A stretch of DNA of 35,213 nt from a bacterium (GTDB taxonomy: Bacteria; ARS69). Below, one piece after another: positions 18,986-27,494 of the stretch (positions within the stretch are counted from its first letter, which is position 1; every line of letters starts with the position of its first letter). The notes beneath the pieces are model-generated. The model saw nothing but the letters and a program-made list of their open reading frames with translations, ran no database searches and had not been told where the DNA came from. A program made the translations under genes and the position numbers. The DNA is taken from positions 1 to 35,213 of the forward strand of contig JALGZR010000030.1 in the NCBI GenBank assembly GCA_025774805.1, read 5' to 3'.

Positions 18986-19576
18986 ATGAACCGGGCGACG
19001 ACTCCCGATCCGAGGGACGCGCGGGAGGGGAATGCAACTTGGCTGATCGTCGCCGAGCTCGGACCCCCGCACGGAATCCGGGGGGAGATCACCGGCCGGC
19101 TGTGCGGCGTGACCGCCGACGAGCTGCGCGGGCTCGCGGGGCTGGTCCTGCGAGATCCCCGCGGCGACGAGCGACCGATCGAGATTGCCGGGATTCGGCG
19201 GAAGAAGTCGGGCTGGATCCTCGCGCTCGAGGGCATCGGCGATCGGGACGCGGCGGAGGCCTGTCGCGGTTCCGTCCTGCGCGCTCGTCGGGAGTGCCTC
19301 CCCGCCCCGAGGGAGGACGAGTGGTACGTCGCCGATCTCGTCGGGCTCAGGGTGGAGACCGTCGAGGGCGAGTTCCTCGGGACCGTCGAGGAGGTCCTCC
19401 GGCTCCCCGCGAACGACGTTTTGGCGGTTCGCGGAGAGCGGGGGGAGATCCTGCTCCCGATGACCGAGGAGGTGCTCCGATCTGTCCGTCCGGATGAGGG
19501 CCGGGCGATCGTTCATCTCCTCCCGGGGCTGGTCGAGGCGACCGGAGGGGAGTCGGGCGCCGGGAGTGCCGGATGA
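18986..19576 (+). CDS. rimM: Ribosome maturation factor RimM
   Basis: 196 aa. An N-terminal RimM beta-barrel ([20 protein letters not shown]) and a C-terminal PRC-barrel ([22 protein letters not shown], ending in [13 protein letters not shown]) are both recognisable. It assists 30S maturation near S19 in the head. The ATG lies only 6 bp after the palindromic element, and no Shine-Dalgarno sequence is visible. Translation may therefore depend on coupling or on local RNA structure. The stop overlaps the trmD ATG (ATGA). Confidence 0.93.
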   Translation: MNRATTPDPRDAREGNATWLIVAELGPPHGIRGEITGRLCGVTADELRGLAGLVLRDPRGDERPIEIAGIRRKKSGWILALEGIGDRDAAEACRGSVLRARRECLPAPREDEWYVADLVGLRVETVEGEFLGTVEEVLRLPANDVLAVRGERGEILLPMTEEVLRSVRPDEGRAIVHLLPGLVEATGGESGAGSAG

Positions 19577-20328
19577 GGATCACGGTCTTCACGATCTTCC
19601 CCGAGCTGATCGAGGCGGCGTGTCGACCCTCGATCCTGGGAGCCGCGATCGAGAGCGGGGTCCTCACGGTTCGGACGGTCGATCCCCGGGACTACACCGA
19701 GGATCGACACCGGAAGGTCGACGACGTCCCGTTCGGCGGCGGTGCGGGCATGGTGATGATGGCGCCGCCGATCGCGGCGGCGCTCGACTCGGCGCTGGCC
19801 GCCGAGCCCGCCGGGGCGCGGAAGCCTAGAATCGTCTTCCTCACCCCCGCGGGGAGGCCGTTTCAACAGGATCTCGCGCGCGCCTGGGCCCGCGAGGACT
19901 CGCTGTTCCTGGTGTGCGGCCGGTACAAGGGGATCGATGACCGCGCCCGGCGCGAGTACGCGACGGACGAGGTCTCCATCGGCGACTACGTTCTGTCCGG
20001 AGGGGAGCTTCCGGCGCTCGTGGTCATCGATGCGGTGATGAGACTTCTTCCCGGAGCGCTGGGTGACTTCACGAGCGCGGAGGAGGACTCGATTCACTCC
20101 GGGCTCCTCGAGGTGCCGCAGTACACGCGCCCGCGGGAGTTCCGAGGGGAAAGGGTGCCCGAGGTCCTGCTGTCGGGGCACCACGAGAACATCCGGCGCT
20201 GGAGGCGCCGTGCGGCCCTGGAAGTGACGTATCGCCGGCGGCCGGACCTCCTCGAGCGGGCGGAGCTGACCTCGGAGGATCGGATGATCCTGGAGGAGAT
20301 CCGAGCCCGCTCCGGCGAGAGCGACTGA
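19573..20328 (+). CDS. trmD: tRNA (guanine-37-N1)-methyltransferase TrmD
   Basis: A 251-aa SPOUT methyltransferase making m1G37, which prevents +1 frameshifting. The trefoil-knot motifs are clear: [14 protein letters not shown] (49-62), [12 protein letters not shown] (113-124), and [16 protein letters not shown] (135-150). R124 and D138 sit where E. coli TrmD has its catalytic R154 and D169. The C-terminal domain includes [21 protein letters not shown]. The start overlaps rimM. Confidence 0.97.
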   Translation: MRITVFTIFPELIEAACRPSILGAAIESGVLTVRTVDPRDYTEDRHRKVDDVPFGGGAGMVMMAPPIAAALDSALAAEPAGARKPRIVFLTPAGRPFQQDLARAWAREDSLFLVCGRYKGIDDRARREYATDEVSIGDYVLSGGELPALVVIDAVMRLLPGALGDFTSAEEDSIHSGLLEVPQYTRPREFRGERVPEVLLSGHHENIRRWRRRAALEVTYRRRPDLLERAELTSEDRMILEEIRARSGESD

Positions 20329-20379
20329 AAGACGAGGGCTACGACCGCCCGGGGAAGACCCCGGCACGAGGAGAGCGAC

Positions 20380-20730
20380 ATGGCCGATCTGATCCGCCTG
20401 ACCGAGGGGGCCGGGCTGCGCACCGATCTTCCGGAGTTCCAACCGGGGGACACCGTGAACGTGCACGTTCGGGTGCGCGAGGGGAACAAGGAGAGAATCC
20501 AGGTCTTCAAGGGCAACGTCATCCAGCGAAGGGGGGCCGGCATCCGCAGCACGGTCACCGTTCGCAAGATCTCCAACGGGGTGGGGGTGGAGCGCATCTT
20601 CCCCCTGCACTCCCCGTCCATCGCCAAGTTCGAGGTCGTGCGCCTCGGCCGCGTCCGCCGCGCGAAGCTCTACTACCTGCGGGGTCTCACCGGAAAGGCG
20701 GCCCGGATTCGGGAACGGCGGATGAGTTGA
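20380..20730 (+). CDS. rplS: 50S ribosomal protein L19
   Basis: 116 aa, normal length. Typical blocks: [31 protein letters not shown] (broken here after VHVRV), [31 protein letters not shown] and [19 protein letters not shown]19 sits at the 30S-50S interface. The ATG has a strong GAGGAGAG about 5 nt upstream. The stop overlaps the rnhB TTG start (TTGA). Confidence 0.97.
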   Translation: MADLIRLTEGAGLRTDLPEFQPGDTVNVHVRVREGNKERIQVFKGNVIQRRGAGIRSTVTVRKISNGVGVERIFPLHSPSIAKFEVVRLGRVRRAKLYYLRGLTGKAARIRERRMS

Positions 20731-21374
20731 GCCGGGATCACGATGGCGGACATCTCGCTCTCTACCGGAGAGAGCGGGGGCTGGCCCGGGGTCGGGGCGG
20801 GGCGATCGCGGGAGTCGACGAGGCGGGACGGGGGCCTCTCGCGGGACCGGTCGTCGCCGCGGCCGTGATCCTGTCGTCGGAGACGCCGATCGCGGGACTC
20901 GGCGACTCGAAGACCCTCACCCCCCGGCACCGCGACCGTCTCTTCGCGATTCTTCTCTCGGAGGCGATGGGCATCGGAATCGGCTGGGCGACGAGCGGTC
21001 GGATCGACCGCACGAACGTGCTCCGCGCGACGCACCACGCGATGGAACGGGCGGTCGCCCGGCTCTCCCTTCGACCGGTGCACCTCCTGGTCGACGGTCT
21101 CCCGGTCCCCTCGCTACCCGTGCCCCAGACCGCGGTGGTCCGGGGCGACGCGAAATGCGCCTGCGTCGCCGCGGCCTCGATCGTCGCCAAGGTAGTGCGA
21201 GACCGCTTCATGCGGAAGATCGCCCCCCGATTCCCGGGATACGGATTCGAACGGAACATGGGCTACCCGACCGAAGAGCACCGCGAGGCCCTTGCGCGAC
21301 TCGGTCCCTGCCGTCATCATCGTCGGAGCTTCTCGCCGGTGCGTGAGGCCCTCGCGTCGGGGCCGCTCGAATGA
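20727..21374 (+). CDS. rnhB: Ribonuclease HII
   Basis: 215 aa. It cleaves RNA in RNA-DNA hybrids and at embedded ribonucleotides. The catalytic set is visible: D31 and E32 in [15 protein letters not shown]123 in LLVDGL, and D141 in [21 protein letters not shown]. The TTG start overlaps the rplS stop; no better start lies before the first conserved strand. rplS-rnhB-yraN is a common order. The stop overlaps the yraN ATG (ATGA). Confidence 0.96.
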   Translation: MSRDHDGGHLALYRRERGLARGRGGAIAGVDEAGRGPLAGPVVAAAVILSSETPIAGLGDSKTLTPRHRDRLFAILLSEAMGIGIGWATSGRIDRTNVLRATHHAMERAVARLSLRPVHLLVDGLPVPSLPVPQTAVVRGDAKCACVAAASIVAKVVRDRFMRKIAPRFPGYGFERNMGYPTEEHREALARLGPCRHHRRSFSPVREALASGPLE

Positions 21375-21748
21375 GGACGGCGCCCGCCCGGGGACGCTGG
21401 GCCGAAGACGAGGCCGCCCGTCACCTGGTCGACCGACTCGGCTATCGTCTGGTCGCCCGCAACGTCCGGCTCGCCGGAGGGGAGATCGATCTCGTGCTCC
21501 GCCACCGCGGGGCCCTCGTCTTCGTGGAGGTCAAGGCGCGAAGGGGTGGTTCGAAACGGGCGGCGGAAGCCGTCTCCGCGGACAAGCGCCGCCGGCTCGG
21601 ACGGGCCGCGGCTCTCTGGCTGGCCCGCCACGGCGTACCGCGGAAGGGCTGCCGTTTCGACATCGTGACGGTGGAAGGTCGGGGAAGCGCCACCCGACTG
21701 GAGCACCTGACGAACGCCTTCCCGGTCGACGAGCGGTGGGGCGTCTGA
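21371..21748 (+). CDS. yraN: YraN family (UPF0102) nuclease-fold protein
   Basis: 125 aa. The restriction-endonuclease-like core is seen in GGEIDLVLRHRGALVFVEVKAR, carrying E38, D40, E53 and K55. A second conserved part is KRRRLGRAAALWLARH and FDIVTVEG. Members are predicted Mg-dependent nucleases of uncertain role. It is translationally coupled to rnhB. The following 105 bp to 21853 contain no gene. Confidence 0.93.
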   Translation: MRTAPARGRWAEDEAARHLVDRLGYRLVARNVRLAGGEIDLVLRHRGALVFVEVKARRGGSKRAAEAVSADKRRRLGRAAALWLARHGVPRKGCRFDIVTVEGRGSATRLEHLTNAFPVDERWGV

Positions 21749-21853
21749 TCTTCCGGGTCCGGACGTCGGGATCGCCGTCGGGTGGAGGGTCGGGCGACGG
21801 GCCGGCACCGGCCCGGTGAGCCGACCCCGGGGACGCCGAGGAGGAAAGCGCAC

Positions 21854-21997
21854 GTGAAGTTCCTTCTGCTCGTTTTCCTGGGAGTCGTGGCCCTCAACCT
21901 GGTCGTCATCCTGGCGATCGTCGCCGTGTTGGTCATCGATTACATCAAATCGCGTCGCAAGGAACCCGAGAATGACGCCCATCTCGAAGCTTCGTAG
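21854..21997 (+). CDS. 47-aa single-pass membrane protein
   Basis: The peptide begins MKFLLLVFLGVVALNLVV, has one transmembrane helix of about 25 residues, and ends in a basic then acidic tail (YIKSRRKEPENDAHLEAS). GTG 21854 is chosen because AGGAGG lies at 21839-21844. The frame extends further upstream but without a ribosome site. The last 26 bp overlap the next gene, suggesting coupling with the TPR lipoprotein. No family recognised. Confidence 0.72.
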   Translation: MKFLLLVFLGVVALNLVVILAIVAVLVIDYIKSRRKEPENDAHLEAS

Positions 21998-22889
21998 AGC
22001 CCTGTTCCCGATCCTCCTCCTCGGTCTTTCGGGGGGGCTCGTCGCCGGGTGCGGCGAGAAGACGGATCCCCGCATTCTGGAGGCGTACGAGCTGGTCAAA
22101 GCGAACAGGATCGACGAGGCGTTGGCCCTCGCGAACACCGTTCTGGCCGACGATCCCGACAATGCTCCCGCCTTCAATCTCCGGGGATTGGCGTACTACA
22201 AGAGCGGCCGTCTCGAGGAGTCGATCCAGGAGTACCGTCGGGCCCTCGAAATCGATCCCGACTATCCCGAGGCGCATTTCAACCTGGGCAACTCGGTGTG
22301 GACGATGGACGCGGTCGACGAGGCGGAGCGGGAGTTCGCGACGGCGGTGGAGCTGCAGAAGGACTTCGTTCTGGCCCGCTACAACCTGGGGAAGATGTAC
22401 CAGGAGTCCGGGCGCATCGAGCAGGCGCTGGCCCAGTTCCGCCAGTGCGTCGACTACGATGATCAGTTTCGCCCCGCGTTCATCGACATCGGCAAGATCC
22501 TCTACGGGTCGGGCGATTTCGACGGTGCGGTGCAGAGCTTCGGGAGATTCGTGGAGCTCTACCCGGCCAGCAAGGAGATCCGGGTCTATCTCGGCAACAG
22601 CTACCTGCAGTCCAGCGATCCGAATCGACTTCCGAACGCCGAGAAGGAGTTCCGCGCGGCCGTGGGCATCGATCCCGAATACCTAGAGGGGGTGTACGCG
22701 CTCGGCACGATTCTCGCGCTCCAGAATCGTCGGGAGGAGGCCATCGACTGGTACACGCAGGCGCTCGATCTCGCCGCTCCCGAGGACGAGGCCATCACCC
22801 AGGCCATCCTCGCCTACTTCGAGAAGGTGGGCCACACCCCCGAGGGGTCCGAGAGTTCCCCCGAGGCCGAGGAGTCCTCGACCGGCTGA
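21972..22889 (+). CDS. TPR-repeat lipoprotein
   Basis: 305 aa. A lipoprotein signal peptide ends in LVAGC with the lipidated Cys at 27. From about residue 30 to 290 there are TPR units, seen in APAFNLRGLAYYKSGRLEESI, PEAHFNLGNSVWTMDAVDEAE and LARYNLGKMYQESGRIEQAL. The tail is Glu/Ser-rich. It is probably a periplasmic or outer-membrane scaffold in protein assembly, but the partner is unknown. It lies between the small membrane protein and comM. Confidence 0.9.
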   Translation: MTPISKLRRALFPILLLGLSGGLVAGCGEKTDPRILEAYELVKANRIDEALALANTVLADDPDNAPAFNLRGLAYYKSGRLEESIQEYRRALEIDPDYPEAHFNLGNSVWTMDAVDEAEREFATAVELQKDFVLARYNLGKMYQESGRIEQALAQFRQCVDYDDQFRPAFIDIGKILYGSGDFDGAVQSFGRFVELYPASKEIRVYLGNSYLQSSDPNRLPNAEKEFRAAVGIDPEYLEGVYALGTILALQNRREEAIDWYTQALDLAAPEDEAITQAILAYFEKVGHTPEGSESSPEAEESSTG

Positions 22890-22914
22890 CGGACCCGACC
22901 CGACGGACGAAACC

Positions 22915-22938
22915 GGCGCCGCCCCCACCCGCGGCGCC
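22915..22938 (+). terminator. Hairpin after the TPR lipoprotein gene
   Basis: A perfect 8-bp stem, GGCGCCGC (22915-22922) with GCGGCGCC (22931-22938), and an 8-nt loop, 25 bp after the stop. No T-run, so a weak terminator at most. Confidence 0.4.
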
Positions 22939-22983
22939 ATCGCTCCCCGATCCACTTGGCACCTCTCCCCGGGGAGACACCCC

Positions 22984-24519
22984 ATGCTTGCCAGCGTCGT
23001 CACCGTCGCCCTCTGCGGCGTCGAGGCCCGCATCGTGACCGTCGAGGCCGACATCACGCCCGGTCTGCCGCACATCCAGATCGTCGGGCTTCCCGATCCC
23101 TCCGTGCGGGAGTCCAAAGAGCGCGTTCAGGCCGCGATCCGGAACTCCGGCTACGAGCTGCCTCCCCGCCGGGTCACCCTGAACCTGGCCCCGGCGGAGA
23201 TGCCGAAGGAGGGAAGCCGCTTCGATTTGCCGATCGCGCTCGCGCTCCTCGCGGCGTCGGGGCACGGCGAGCCCGGTGCCCTCGACGGCGTCCTGTTCGT
23301 GGGTGAGCTCTCGCTCGAGGGGAGGCTCCGCCCGGTCCGCGGAGCTCTCGTGGCGGCCCTGGCCGCCCGCGATCGGAGGGCGAGGGGTATCGTCGTCCCC
23401 CCCGGAAACGTCGCGGAGGCGGCCTCGGTGGAGGGCCTGCCGATCGGCAGCGCGGAGACGCTCCGGGATGTCGTGGAGCGGGCCGGCCAGGCGGACTTCT
23501 TCCGCCCCGGCACCGGACCCGCCCCCGAACGCCATGCGAGTCCCGACGTCGATCTGTCCGACGTCCGGGGGCAGGGGGCGGCGCGGCGGGCCCTCGAGAT
23601 CGCGGCGGCGGGAGGGCACAACCTCCTTCTCGTCGGTCCCCCCGGCGCGGGGAAGACGATGCTCGCCCGGCGGCTGCCGACGCTGCTCCCTCCTCTGACG
23701 AAGACGGCCACGCTCGAGGCCACGATGATCCACTCCGTGGCGGGGACCCTCGGCCTTGAAGGCCGGCCGGTGCTGCAATCGCCCTTTCGCGCTCCGCACC
23801 ACACCGTCTCCGACGTCGGTCTCGTGGGGGGCGGGAATCCGCCGCGCCCCGGCGAGGTGAGTCTCGCCCACCGGGGCGTGCTCTTCCTCGACGAGCTGCC
23901 CGAGTTCCGTCGCTCGTCTCTCGAGGCGCTTCGCCAGCCGATCGAGGAGGGACGCATCGTCGTGGTCCGTGCCGGTCGGTCCGCGACGTTTCCCGCCCGG
24001 TTCCAGCTCGTCGCCTCGATGAATCCCTGTCCGTGCGGATCGGCCGGCGATCCCCGTCATCCCTGCCGCTGCACCTCGGCGGAGATCCGGCGCTACCGAG
24101 CGCGCCTGAGCGGGCCGCTCCTCGATCGGATCGACCTGCACGTGTGGGTGGGTCCCGTGGAAATCGAGAGACTCACGGGGGACGGTGCGCCGGAGGAGGG
24201 ATCGGCCCCGGTGCGCGCCCGCGTGATCGCGTCCCGCGAGCGGCAGGCCGAGCGTGCCACCCTGCGGCCGGGAATCGCCTCCCGGAACGCGGAGCTCTCG
24301 GGCCGGGCTCTGGTCCGCACCTGCGCCCTGCCCCCGGGAGGCCGGCGGCTGCTCGCGGGGGCCCTCCGGCGTCGAGGCCTCTCGGCCCGAGCGGTCCACC
24401 GCGTCCTGCGCGTGGCTCGCACGATCGCGGACCTGGAGGGGGAGGAACGCGTCGGACTGCCGCATCTGGCCGAGGCGTTGCGGTACCGCCTCCTGACCGA
24501 GGTGCCGTCGGAGGCGTGA
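22984..24519 (+). CDS. comM: ComM/YifB family AAA+ helicase (Mg-chelatase-like)
   Basis: 511 aa. The N-terminal Lon-protease-like domain (GLPHIQIVGLPDPSVRESKE, NLAPAEMPKEGSRFDLPIA) precedes a ChlI-type AAA+ core. That core has Walker A GPPGAGKTMLARR near 218 and Walker B LFLDELPEF, then SMNPCPCG with a Cys cluster. The C-terminal domain contains LSGPLLDRIDLHV and SARAVHRVLRVARTIADL. ComM is a branch-migration helicase that extends heteroduplex during natural transformation in Vibrio and others. The ATG start has GGGGAG upstream. It appears to be a single-gene unit. Confidence 0.95.
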   Translation: MLASVVTVALCGVEARIVTVEADITPGLPHIQIVGLPDPSVRESKERVQAAIRNSGYELPPRRVTLNLAPAEMPKEGSRFDLPIALALLAASGHGEPGALDGVLFVGELSLEGRLRPVRGALVAALAARDRRARGIVVPPGNVAEAASVEGLPIGSAETLRDVVERAGQADFFRPGTGPAPERHASPDVDLSDVRGQGAARRALEIAAAGGHNLLLVGPPGAGKTMLARRLPTLLPPLTKTATLEATMIHSVAGTLGLEGRPVLQSPFRAPHHTVSDVGLVGGGNPPRPGEVSLAHRGVLFLDELPEFRRSSLEALRQPIEEGRIVVVRAGRSATFPARFQLVASMNPCPCGSAGDPRHPCRCTSAEIRRYRARLSGPLLDRIDLHVWVGPVEIERLTGDGAPEEGSAPVRARVIASRERQAERATLRPGIASRNAELSGRALVRTCALPPGGRRLLAGALRRRGLSARAVHRVLRVARTIADLEGEERVGLPHLAEALRYRLLTEVPSEA

Positions 24520-24553
24520 CGCGCCGCCCCGAGCTGCATCGCGCACACGATCG

Positions 24554-24583
24554 TTGGCGCGGTTCGTTCCCTCGCGTTAAGGT
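24554..24583 (+). promoter_or_regulatory. Candidate promoter giving a leaderless regulator mRNA
   Basis: TTGGCG (24554-24559), an 18-bp spacer and TAAGGT (24578-24583). The -10 ends 6 bp before the ATG at 24590, so transcription would begin at or beside the start codon. The -10 match is moderate. Confidence 0.4.
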
Positions 24584-24589
24584 CGGGGC

Positions 24590-25015
24590 ATGTCGGTGGA
24601 ACTCGGGAGAGAGTTGACGAGAGCGCGCGAGAGCCGGGGCGCCTCGCTGGAGGCGGTGGCCGCGCCGGCCAAGATCTCCACCGCGTACCTGCGCAAGCTG
24701 GAACGGGGCGTCGTCTGCGACCCGTCTCCCCGGATCCTCGCCCGGATCGCCGTCGCGCTGGAAGTCCCGTATCTGCGGCTGATGGCGCTGGCCGGCTACC
24801 TCGACGAGCCCCGGTGGGCGGAAGCGGGCCGGCACGGGTCCGCGGCGACACCTCACGCTCCGATCGCCCGTGGGCTGACTCTCGAAGAGTGGCGGGCGGT
24901 CGGGTCCTCCATCAAGAAACTGGTCGCCGAGCGAGCGCGGTCGGAAGACGGGTCGGACTCGTCGTCCCGTCGTTCGCGGACCTCCGTGGGACCGATACGG
25001 AAGGAGATCGGGTGA
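24590..25015 (+). CDS. XRE-family helix-turn-helix protein
   Basis: 141 aa. A Cro/C1-type HTH covers residues 4-68 (LGRELTRARESRGASLEAVA, then ISTAYLRKLERG and SPRILARIAVALEVPYLRLM). The C-terminal half is polar, with a short helix (TLEEWRAVGSSIKKLVAER) and a Ser/Arg-rich tail. It is likely a DNA-binding regulator. The next gene starts 1 bp after its stop, so they form an operon and the oxidoreductase may be its target or partner. No Shine-Dalgarno is evident; see the leaderless promoter. Confidence 0.88.
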   Translation: MSVELGRELTRARESRGASLEAVAAPAKISTAYLRKLERGVVCDPSPRILARIAVALEVPYLRLMALAGYLDEPRWAEAGRHGSAATPHAPIARGLTLEEWRAVGSSIKKLVAERARSEDGSDSSSRRSRTSVGPIRKEIG

Positions 25016-25016
25016 C

Positions 25017-25616
25017 GTGAGAGTCGGCGACACGCGGCCGCTGCCGCCGCCCGACCGGAAGGGCCGGGTTCCGCTCGAGACCGCGATCGCGCGGCGACGA
25101 TCCGTCCGCGAGTTCGCGGATCGGCCGCTGTCGCCGGAGCAGATCGGGCAGATCTGCTGGTCCGCGCAAGGGATCACCGACGCAAAGGAAGGACTCCGGG
25201 CGGCTCCCTCCGCGGGCGCTCTGTATCCGGTCGAGCTCTACCTGGTCACGAAGGAGGGAGTCGATCACTACGAGCCGGCCGGTCACCGGTTGCGGCGGCA
25301 CCGGAGCGGCGACCTCCGGCCTCCGCTCCGCGGGGCCGCGTTGGACCAGGAGATGATCGAAGAGGCCTCCGCGTGCGTGGCGATCGCGATGGTGGCGAGT
25401 CGCGTGTCCCGCCGTTACGGAGATCGGGCGGAGACGTACTGCCTCTTCGAGGTGGGGCACGTCGCCCAGAACGTGCTGTTGCAGGTCGAGGCGCTCGGGC
25501 TCGCCGCGGTGGCGGTCGGCGCTTTCGACGACCGGAGGGCGGGACGTCTCCTGAAGCTCCCCCGAGGGCAGCGCGTCGTCTATCTGATCCCGGTCGGATT
25601 CCGCCGGGCCGGATGA
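25017..25616 (+). CDS. SagB-type nitroreductase-family oxidoreductase
   Basis: 199 aa with the FMN-dependent nitroreductase fold in its SagB/ThcOx form: ETAIARRRSVREFADRPLSPEQIGQ (broken here), then APSAGALYPVELYLV, then VGHVAQNVLLQVEALGLAAVAVGAF and VVYLIPVGF. Family members oxidise azoline peptides to azoles or reduce small substrates. No precursor peptide or cyclodehydratase is nearby, so thiazole/oxazole peptide biosynthesis is not supported. The start is GTG with AAGGAG 10 nt upstream. It follows the XRE gene directly. Confidence 0.9.
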   Translation: MRVGDTRPLPPPDRKGRVPLETAIARRRSVREFADRPLSPEQIGQICWSAQGITDAKEGLRAAPSAGALYPVELYLVTKEGVDHYEPAGHRLRRHRSGDLRPPLRGAALDQEMIEEASACVAIAMVASRVSRRYGDRAETYCLFEVGHVAQNVLLQVEALGLAAVAVGAFDDRRAGRLLKLPRGQRVVYLIPVGFRRAG

Positions 25617-25638
25617 GGAACCCGCCGACGCGGAGGCC

Positions 25639-25675
25639 GTGCCGGGGCCCCGCGCCGGGCTTCGCGCCCGGGCAC
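25639..25675. terminator. Hairpin between convergent genes
   Basis: GTGCCGGGGC and GCGCCCGGGCAC form an imperfect GC-rich stem, with an inner CCGGGC-TTCGC-GCCCGG hairpin. It lies between the plus-strand oxidoreductase stop and the minus-strand gene stop at 25696. Position suggests a bidirectional terminator, but there is no T-run on either strand. Confidence 0.4.
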
Positions 25676-25695
25676 GACGCCCGTCACGACGCATG

Positions 25696-27426
25696 TCAAG
25701 GCCCGGCCAGCCTCCGGATCGCCCGCCGGAGCCGGCGGTGCCGATCGATTCGGAGCACGTAGTCCGACTCGTGTCGGCCGCCCTTCGCTCGGACGATCGC
25801 CACCAGGTTCCGCCGGTCCTCCCGGGACCACCGCTCGACGCCGGGCAGAATCAGAATCAGCGGGCTCCAGCGTCTCCAGGCGAGGCGCTCGCCCCGTGTG
25901 AAGCGACTCATCGACCGGACGCCGAGGAGTCGAGCCGCCTCCCGCGCGCACACCCGCTCGGCCTTCCGGCGATCGTACCCGAAGCGCTCTCCCAGATACT
26001 CCGTGATCTTCAGTCCCACGTTCGCAGCGGGGAAGATGCCGACCACGTCGTCCCGGGGCGGACCCAGGTCCAGACAGAGGCTGTCCGTCGCCAGAAGGCG
26101 AAGCGTGGCGGGACTCGATCGGTAGGCCCGATTCGCCCTCATCCTTCCCTCCTCCCGTCGCATGACCTTCCGGAGAGAGGCCGACCGGGGACGGAAACCG
26201 AGCTTCTGGTAGAACCACCACGCCCCCGACCGGACCGCGTCCTCGTTCTCGTGACCGATCTGGTAGGGGTCGATCGTGAACGCGTCGCAGCCGAGGAGGT
26301 GCCGGGCGGCGGCCAGCACTCTCCCGTACATCCAGGCCGTCTCCGATCCGCGATACGTGGGGAAGATCGTGAAGGCGACCTCCGCCGAGTGGAAGAGGGC
26401 GGTGTACGTCCCGTACCCCACCGGGACTCCGTTCTTCAACATCAGGAATCCGTAGAGAGTCTCGAGCAGAAACCGACGCTCCGGGATCGTGCCGTTGCAG
26501 CACATCGAAAGGCCTTCGCCCCAGTCCACGATCCGCACGTCGTTCGGATCGCCGTAGGCGAAGGCGTCGAGATCGCGCGCCCGGGTGACCATGGCTCCGC
26601 GCGCCAGATCGATCAGGCGTCGCCCCTCCCCCGGTGGAGCGACCCGCACCGACCGCGGCTTCCGTCGCACTTCCGTCGAAACCGCGGGACGGGACCGCCT
26701 CAGCGGGGTCGCCTGATACGCGATCGGCGTGCCCCCGACCATCTCCCGGGTCCGCGAGGGAGTGCGCCGCCCGGACGTCAACCGGTACGGGATGTCCAGC
26801 CCTTCGAGCGTCGTCTCCAGCACGAACGTGCTCATGGGGAGCCGTTCCAGGCGGCGCAGCAGAAACCCGGCGTCGGTCTCCTCCGGTCCCTTCATCCGGT
26901 CGATCCAGCCCCGCACTCCGAAGTCGAACTCCTCCAGGCCGAGTCCTTCCCCGTAGAGCCCGATCTGGGGCAGGAGCTCGTCGAGCGCCCGCTCGTTCTC
27001 GAAATCCCCCCATTCGATCGTGAGATTCCGGCCGCAACGGCGCGCGAGCCAGATCGCCGTCTGCGCGTAGAACGAGTAGTGGATCTCGGTGCCCTCGATC
27101 CCCGTGTCGTCGAGCGCCCGGCGATGACGTCGCAGGTCGCTGCGTCGTGCGAAGCCCCTCAGCATGCGCTCGACCTGCGCGAGCACCGGAGCGTCGTCCG
27201 GGTAGGCGCGGAGGAAGCAGAGCGTCTCGTGAAGGCCGAGGACGTCTACCGGGCGTCTCAGCGATCGCCCCTCCAGCTCCCGGAGCAGTGCGAGCTTCCG
27301 CTCTCCCGAACCGTCCCCGTAGACGGTCTTGATCTTTTCGAGTTCCTCGAGTGCGCTCTTGGTTCGATCCGCCACCGGTGTCCCGCTCCCGATTCCGTTC
27401 CGAAGGGATCGTCCTTCCCGTTCCAT
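25696..27426 (-). CDS. Large protein of unknown function with GNAT-like C-terminal region
   Basis: 576 aa from ATG 27426, soluble, no signal peptide. The N-terminal part (to about 210) is helical with HETLCFLRAYPDD and TEIHYSFYAQTAIWLARR. A middle segment includes DRMKGPEETDAGFLL. From about 300 a GNAT-like fold is suggested by NGVPVGYGTYTALF, AEVAFTIFPTYRGSETAWMYGRVL and SGAWWFYQKLGFRP. The last resembles the acetyltransferase YxxLGF motif. I take it to be a conserved hypothetical seen in other high-GC phyla, from memory. The open frame runs upstream to 28629, but that part is shadow of the neighbouring gene. It ends the five-gene minus-strand run. Confidence 0.8.
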   Translation of the reverse strand: MEREGRSLRNGIGSGTPVADRTKSALEELEKIKTVYGDGSGERKLALLRELEGRSLRRPVDVLGLHETLCFLRAYPDDAPVLAQVERMLRGFARRSDLRRHRRALDDTGIEGTEIHYSFYAQTAIWLARRCGRNLTIEWGDFENERALDELLPQIGLYGEGLGLEEFDFGVRGWIDRMKGPEETDAGFLLRRLERLPMSTFVLETTLEGLDIPYRLTSGRRTPSRTREMVGGTPIAYQATPLRRSRPAVSTEVRRKPRSVRVAPPGEGRRLIDLARGAMVTRARDLDAFAYGDPNDVRIVDWGEGLSMCCNGTIPERRFLLETLYGFLMLKNGVPVGYGTYTALFHSAEVAFTIFPTYRGSETAWMYGRVLAAARHLLGCDAFTIDPYQIGHENEDAVRSGAWWFYQKLGFRPRSASLRKVMRREEGRMRANRAYRSSPATLRLLATDSLCLDLGPPRDDVVGIFPAANVGLKITEYLGERFGYDRRKAERVCAREAARLLGVRSMSRFTRGERLAWRRWSPLILILPGVERWSREDRRNLVAIVRAKGGRHESDYVLRIDRHRRLRRAIRRLAGP

Positions 27427-27494
27427 CCCGAGCGCAACAAGATGCCACGGAAGGGGCCCCGGCTCCACCCTTCTCGACGCCCACCCGGTGCCGG

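Noticed and set aside
24590-25616. A thiazole/oxazole-modified peptide (TOMM) cluster based on the SagB-like gene.
   Set aside because: There is no cyclodehydratase (YcaO), SagC-like protein or precursor peptide near the oxidoreductase.
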